Source: CAYIRQ01 sp964365905
GTDB lineage: Bacteria > Patescibacteriota > Gracilibacteria > Peribacterales > Peribacteraceae
Length of the DNA: 7,080 bases
Direction: 5' to 3'
Assembly (NCBI GenBank): GCA_964365905.1
Contig: CAYIRQ010000076.1
Coordinates: forward strand, 1-7,080
Part shown: one piece after another, positions 4,999-7,080 of the stretch
Numbering within the stretch: position 1 is the first letter of the stretch
Layout of the letters: every line of letters starts with the position of its first letter
Notes under the pieces: model-generated
What the model saw: the letters and a program-made list of their open reading frames with translations, nothing else
Told to the model about the DNA's origin: nothing
Database searches by the model: none
Made by a program: the position numbers and the translations under genes

Positions 4999-5037
4999 TC
5001 CTCTGCTCCTCTCCTCCTCTTCATCCTCTCATCTTCT
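4999..5037 (+). promoter_or_regulatory. pyrimidine-tract leader of hppA
   Basis: Thirty-six of the 39 bases between the small gene's stop and the hppA ATG are C or T, so there is no Shine-Dalgarno sequence. Translation of hppA would have to start by coupling to the upstream gene, by protein S1 on unstructured RNA, or from an undetected start site. Confidence 0.6.
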
Positions 5038-7080
5038 ATGAACCCTCTCTCCCTCGAATTTCTCTCTCCGGCAATTGCGCTCGCAAGTCTCATCGTCGCC
5101 TCGTTTCTCTGGACATCCGTCAAGAATGCGGAGTCCGGCTCTGCAGAGATGCAGAAAGTCGCAAACGCCATCCGTACGGGATCGAATGCGTTCGTTACCC
5201 GTCAGTACAAAACAATCGGCTTCCTCACGGTCGCAGTCGCTCTCCTTCTCCTCGTCGCCTATGGAATCACAGGGGGAGAAACGGGATGGGAGCATGGCAT
5301 GGAAGTCGGAGGATCGTTCCTGCTCGGAGCGCTTCTCTCGAGCGTCGCGGGTGTCGTTTCGATGCTCGTCGCAACGCGCGTGAATCTGAAAACGGCGCAT
5401 GCAGCAAGTAAGGGGCTCTCTGCAGCGCTGCGCATGGCACTGCACGGCGCCACGGTTCCCGCAATCGTGATTACGTCTCTTTCGCTCCTGGGCATCTCCG
5501 GCCTTTACCTCCTCTATTTCCTCTCCTTTGGAAAGGAAGCGACAGAAATTCCCAAGCTCATTATCGGATATGGTTTCGGCGCAAGCTTTGTTGCATTATT
5601 CGCGCAACTCGGAGGAGGCATCTACACAAAGGCAGCCGATGTGGGAGCGGATCTGGTCGGCAAGATCGAGGCAGGCATTCCAGAGGATGATCCCCGCAAT
5701 CCTGCTGTTATAGCAGATCTCGTCGGTGACAATGTCGGTGACTGTGCAGGGCGGGGAGCGGATCTCTTTGAATCAATCTCTGCGGAGAATATCGGCGCGA
5801 TGATCTTGGGTGTTGGCCTCTATCCGATCTTCGGCGTGAAGGGCATTCTCTTCCCGCTCGTTTTTCGCGCCTTCGGACTCATCGCAAGCATCGTTGGTGT
5901 CTTCTCCGTGCGTGGAAAAGACCACGAAAATCCCATGAAAGCGCTCGTGCGTGGATATTGGTTCACGACGATTCTCACCGTGGTCGCGCTCTTCGCGACA
6001 AGCAAATGGATGCTCGATGTCCCACTCGCAGGAAGCACGGCAACGGGCCTCCTGAGTTCCACATCGTGCTGGTTCTTCCTCGCAGGCCTTGTCGGCATCT
6101 TCACCTCCATAGTGTTTGTCTACATGACGGATTACTACACGGCGAAGCAGTACCGACCGGTCCAGAGTATCGCTCAAGCAAGCACGACCGGCCATGCAAC
6201 GAACATCATCGCGGGAACGGCTGTCGGCATGGAATCCACCGGTTTCACAGTCATCACGGTCTGCGTTGCGCTCTTCCTCTCCTACTGGTTCGGCAATCAA
6301 ACGGGGCTCACCGCCGGAGGCCTCTATGGGACTGCCGTCGCGACGATGGGCATGCTCGCGACCGTGGGGTACATCCTCGCGATGGATATGTTCGGGCCGA
6401 TCACGGATAACGCGGGAGGCATCGTCGAAATGAGCAAAGCCCCCGAACACATTCGCAACGTGACGGATGAGCTCGATGCGACCGGGAATACCACCAAAGC
6501 GCTCACCAAGGGATATGCCGTGGGATCCGCCGCTCTCGCTGCATTCCTGCTCTTCTCTGCTTACCTCGAGGAGGCGCAGATCACGGTCGTCGATCTTGCG
6601 AAAGTGGAAGTCTTCATCGGCGCTTTCCTCGGCGCGATGGTGGTCTTCTTCTTTACCTCCCTTGCCATTCGCGCGGTGGGGAGAGTTGCAGGCGTCATCG
6701 TGGAAGAAGTGCGGAAGCAATTCCGTGAGCATCCCGGCATCATGCGGGGAACGGAGGATCCTGACTACGCGGCATGCGTCGATATCGCGACGAAAGGGGC
6801 CCTCAAGGAAATGGTCCTCCCCGGCCTCCTCGCGATCCTCGCCCCGATCATCGTCGGCGTGCTCCTCCGCGCGGAAGCGGCCGCTGGCCTTCTCATGGTG
6901 GGCACGATCGCAGGGGTGATCCTCGCCGCCTACCTCAATAATGCGGGCGGCGCATGGGACAACGCAAAGAAATATATCGAAGCAGGGAACCTCGGCGGTA
7001 AGAAGGGTCCGGCGCACCAGGCCGCAGTCACCGGCGACACCGTCGGCGATCCCTTCAAGGACACGGCAGGCCCGAGCCTC
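5038..7080 (+). CDS. hppA: membrane-bound H+-translocating pyrophosphatase, K+-independent type (3' end cut)
   Basis: Integral membrane pump that hydrolyses pyrophosphate and moves H+ out of the cytoplasm. The 681 codons present run open to the window edge; family members are about 670-720 aa, so only the last few residues are missing. Repeated hydrophobic segments fit the 16-helix fold. The diagnostic substrate-site block is complete: GGGIYTKAADVGADLVGK (192-209), EDDPRNP (216-222), GDNVGDCAGRGADLFES (230-246, with E245 at the gating-Glu position). Also present are DMFGPITDNAGGI (450-462) and, near the end, NNAGGAWDNAKKYIE (634-648) and GDTVGDPFKDTAGPSL (666-681). GNTTKALTKG (483-492) has Lys at 487 and Thr at 490, the combination of K+-independent enzymes (K+-dependent ones have Ala at the first). 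The gate Lys in the last helix lies beyond the edge. ATG 5038 is the start that gives the usual N-terminal membrane helix; no Shine-Dalgarno sequence precedes it. Confidence 0.97.
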   Translation, partial: MNPLSLEFLSPAIALASLIVASFLWTSVKNAESGSAEMQKVANAIRTGSNAFVTRQYKTIGFLTVAVALLLLVAYGITGGETGWEHGMEVGGSFLLGALLSSVAGVVSMLVATRVNLKTAHAASKGLSAALRMALHGATVPAIVITSLSLLGISGLYLLYFLSFGKEATEIPKLIIGYGFGASFVALFAQLGGGIYTKAADVGADLVGKIEAGIPEDDPRNPAVIADLVGDNVGDCAGRGADLFESISAENIGAMILGVGLYPIFGVKGILFPLVFRAFGLIASIVGVFSVRGKDHENPMKALVRGYWFTTILTVVALFATSKWMLDVPLAGSTATGLLSSTSCWFFLAGLVGIFTSIVFVYMTDYYTAKQYRPVQSIAQASTTGHATNIIAGTAVGMESTGFTVITVCVALFLSYWFGNQTGLTAGGLYGTAVATMGMLATVGYILAMDMFGPITDNAGGIVEMSKAPEHIRNVTDELDATGNTTKALTKGYAVGSAALAAFLLFSAYLEEAQITVVDLAKVEVFIGAFLGAMVVFFFTSLAIRAVGRVAGVIVEEVRKQFREHPGIMRGTEDPDYAACVDIATKGALKEMVLPGLLAILAPIIVGVLLRAEAAAGLLMVGTIAGVILAAYLNNAGGAWDNAKKYIEAGNLGGKKGPAHQAAVTGDTVGDPFKDTAGPSL

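Noticed and set aside
4917..5411. Plus-strand open frame of 164 codons across the small gene and hppA start
   Set aside because: It is out of frame with hppA, whose family motifs begin before it ends, and has a low-complexity Ser/Arg composition.
5773..7017. Minus-strand open frame of 414 codons
   Set aside because: It is the antisense of hppA; composition dominated by Arg, His, Glu and Asp, with no domain, while hppA motifs run through the plus strand.
1..7080. UGA recoded to glycine as in Gracilibacteria/Absconditabacteria
   Set aside because: TGA occurs at the expected ends of three genes and nowhere inside conserved coding sequence.
1..7080. tRNA, rRNA, riboswitch, or defence or biosynthetic cluster
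   Set aside because: I found no cloverleaf, rRNA-like block, known riboswitch core or set of linked accessory genes; the genes present are ordinary housekeeping and envelope genes.

Overview
The window looks like bacterial chromosome of moderately high GC with housekeeping genes and unusually repeat-rich intergenic gaps. In-frame TGA is used as an ordinary stop (ndk, the lipoprotein gene and the aquaporin gene all end in TGA), so the UGA-glycine code of Gracilibacteria/Absconditabacteria does not apply. Starts without Shine-Dalgarno sequences, compact genes and the gene mix (H+-pyrophosphatase, CtpA-type protease, DnaJ) would fit a candidate-phyla bacterium, perhaps Peregrinibacteria-like. 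That placement is inference only; no rRNA or clade-specific marker is present.

Layout from left to right. The first 139 bases hold a strong promoter pointing out of the window to the left and the short leader of ndk (140-589, +). ndk converges on, and overlaps by 41 nt, a minus-strand putative lipoprotein gene (549 to about 1282/1319) whose 5' end looks frameshifted. A repeat-rich gap follows, with a perfect 30-bp palindrome and a ~114-bp element with imperfect terminal inverted repeats. Then come three more minus-strand genes: an aquaporin-family channel (1486-2136, apparently leaderless), a CtpA-like S41 protease (2272-3564) and a complete type I DnaJ (3668-4753). The gaps on both sides of the protease gene hold inverted repeat pairs: REP-like hairpins at 2186-2269 and TTAGGG-like G-rich arms at 3581-3672.

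From a divergent intergenic region at about 4754-4842, transcription turns to the plus strand, with a 51-aa protein of unknown function (4843-4998). After a 39-nt almost pure pyrimidine leader comes hppA (5038 to the window end, 681 codons), a membrane H+-pumping pyrophosphatase with the sequence signature of the K+-independent class. Its last residues lie outside the window.

Functionally the genes do not form one pathway. Envelope and membrane functions dominate (lipoprotein, aquaporin, membrane-anchored protease, proton-pumping PPase), alongside nucleotide metabolism (Ndk) and protein folding (DnaJ). I see no convincing novel multi-gene system. The most unusual content is intergenic: three different inverted-repeat structures, one in each gap between consecutive minus-strand genes from the lipoprotein gene to dnaJ, plus several promoters placed so close to start codons that the mRNAs should be leaderless or nearly so.
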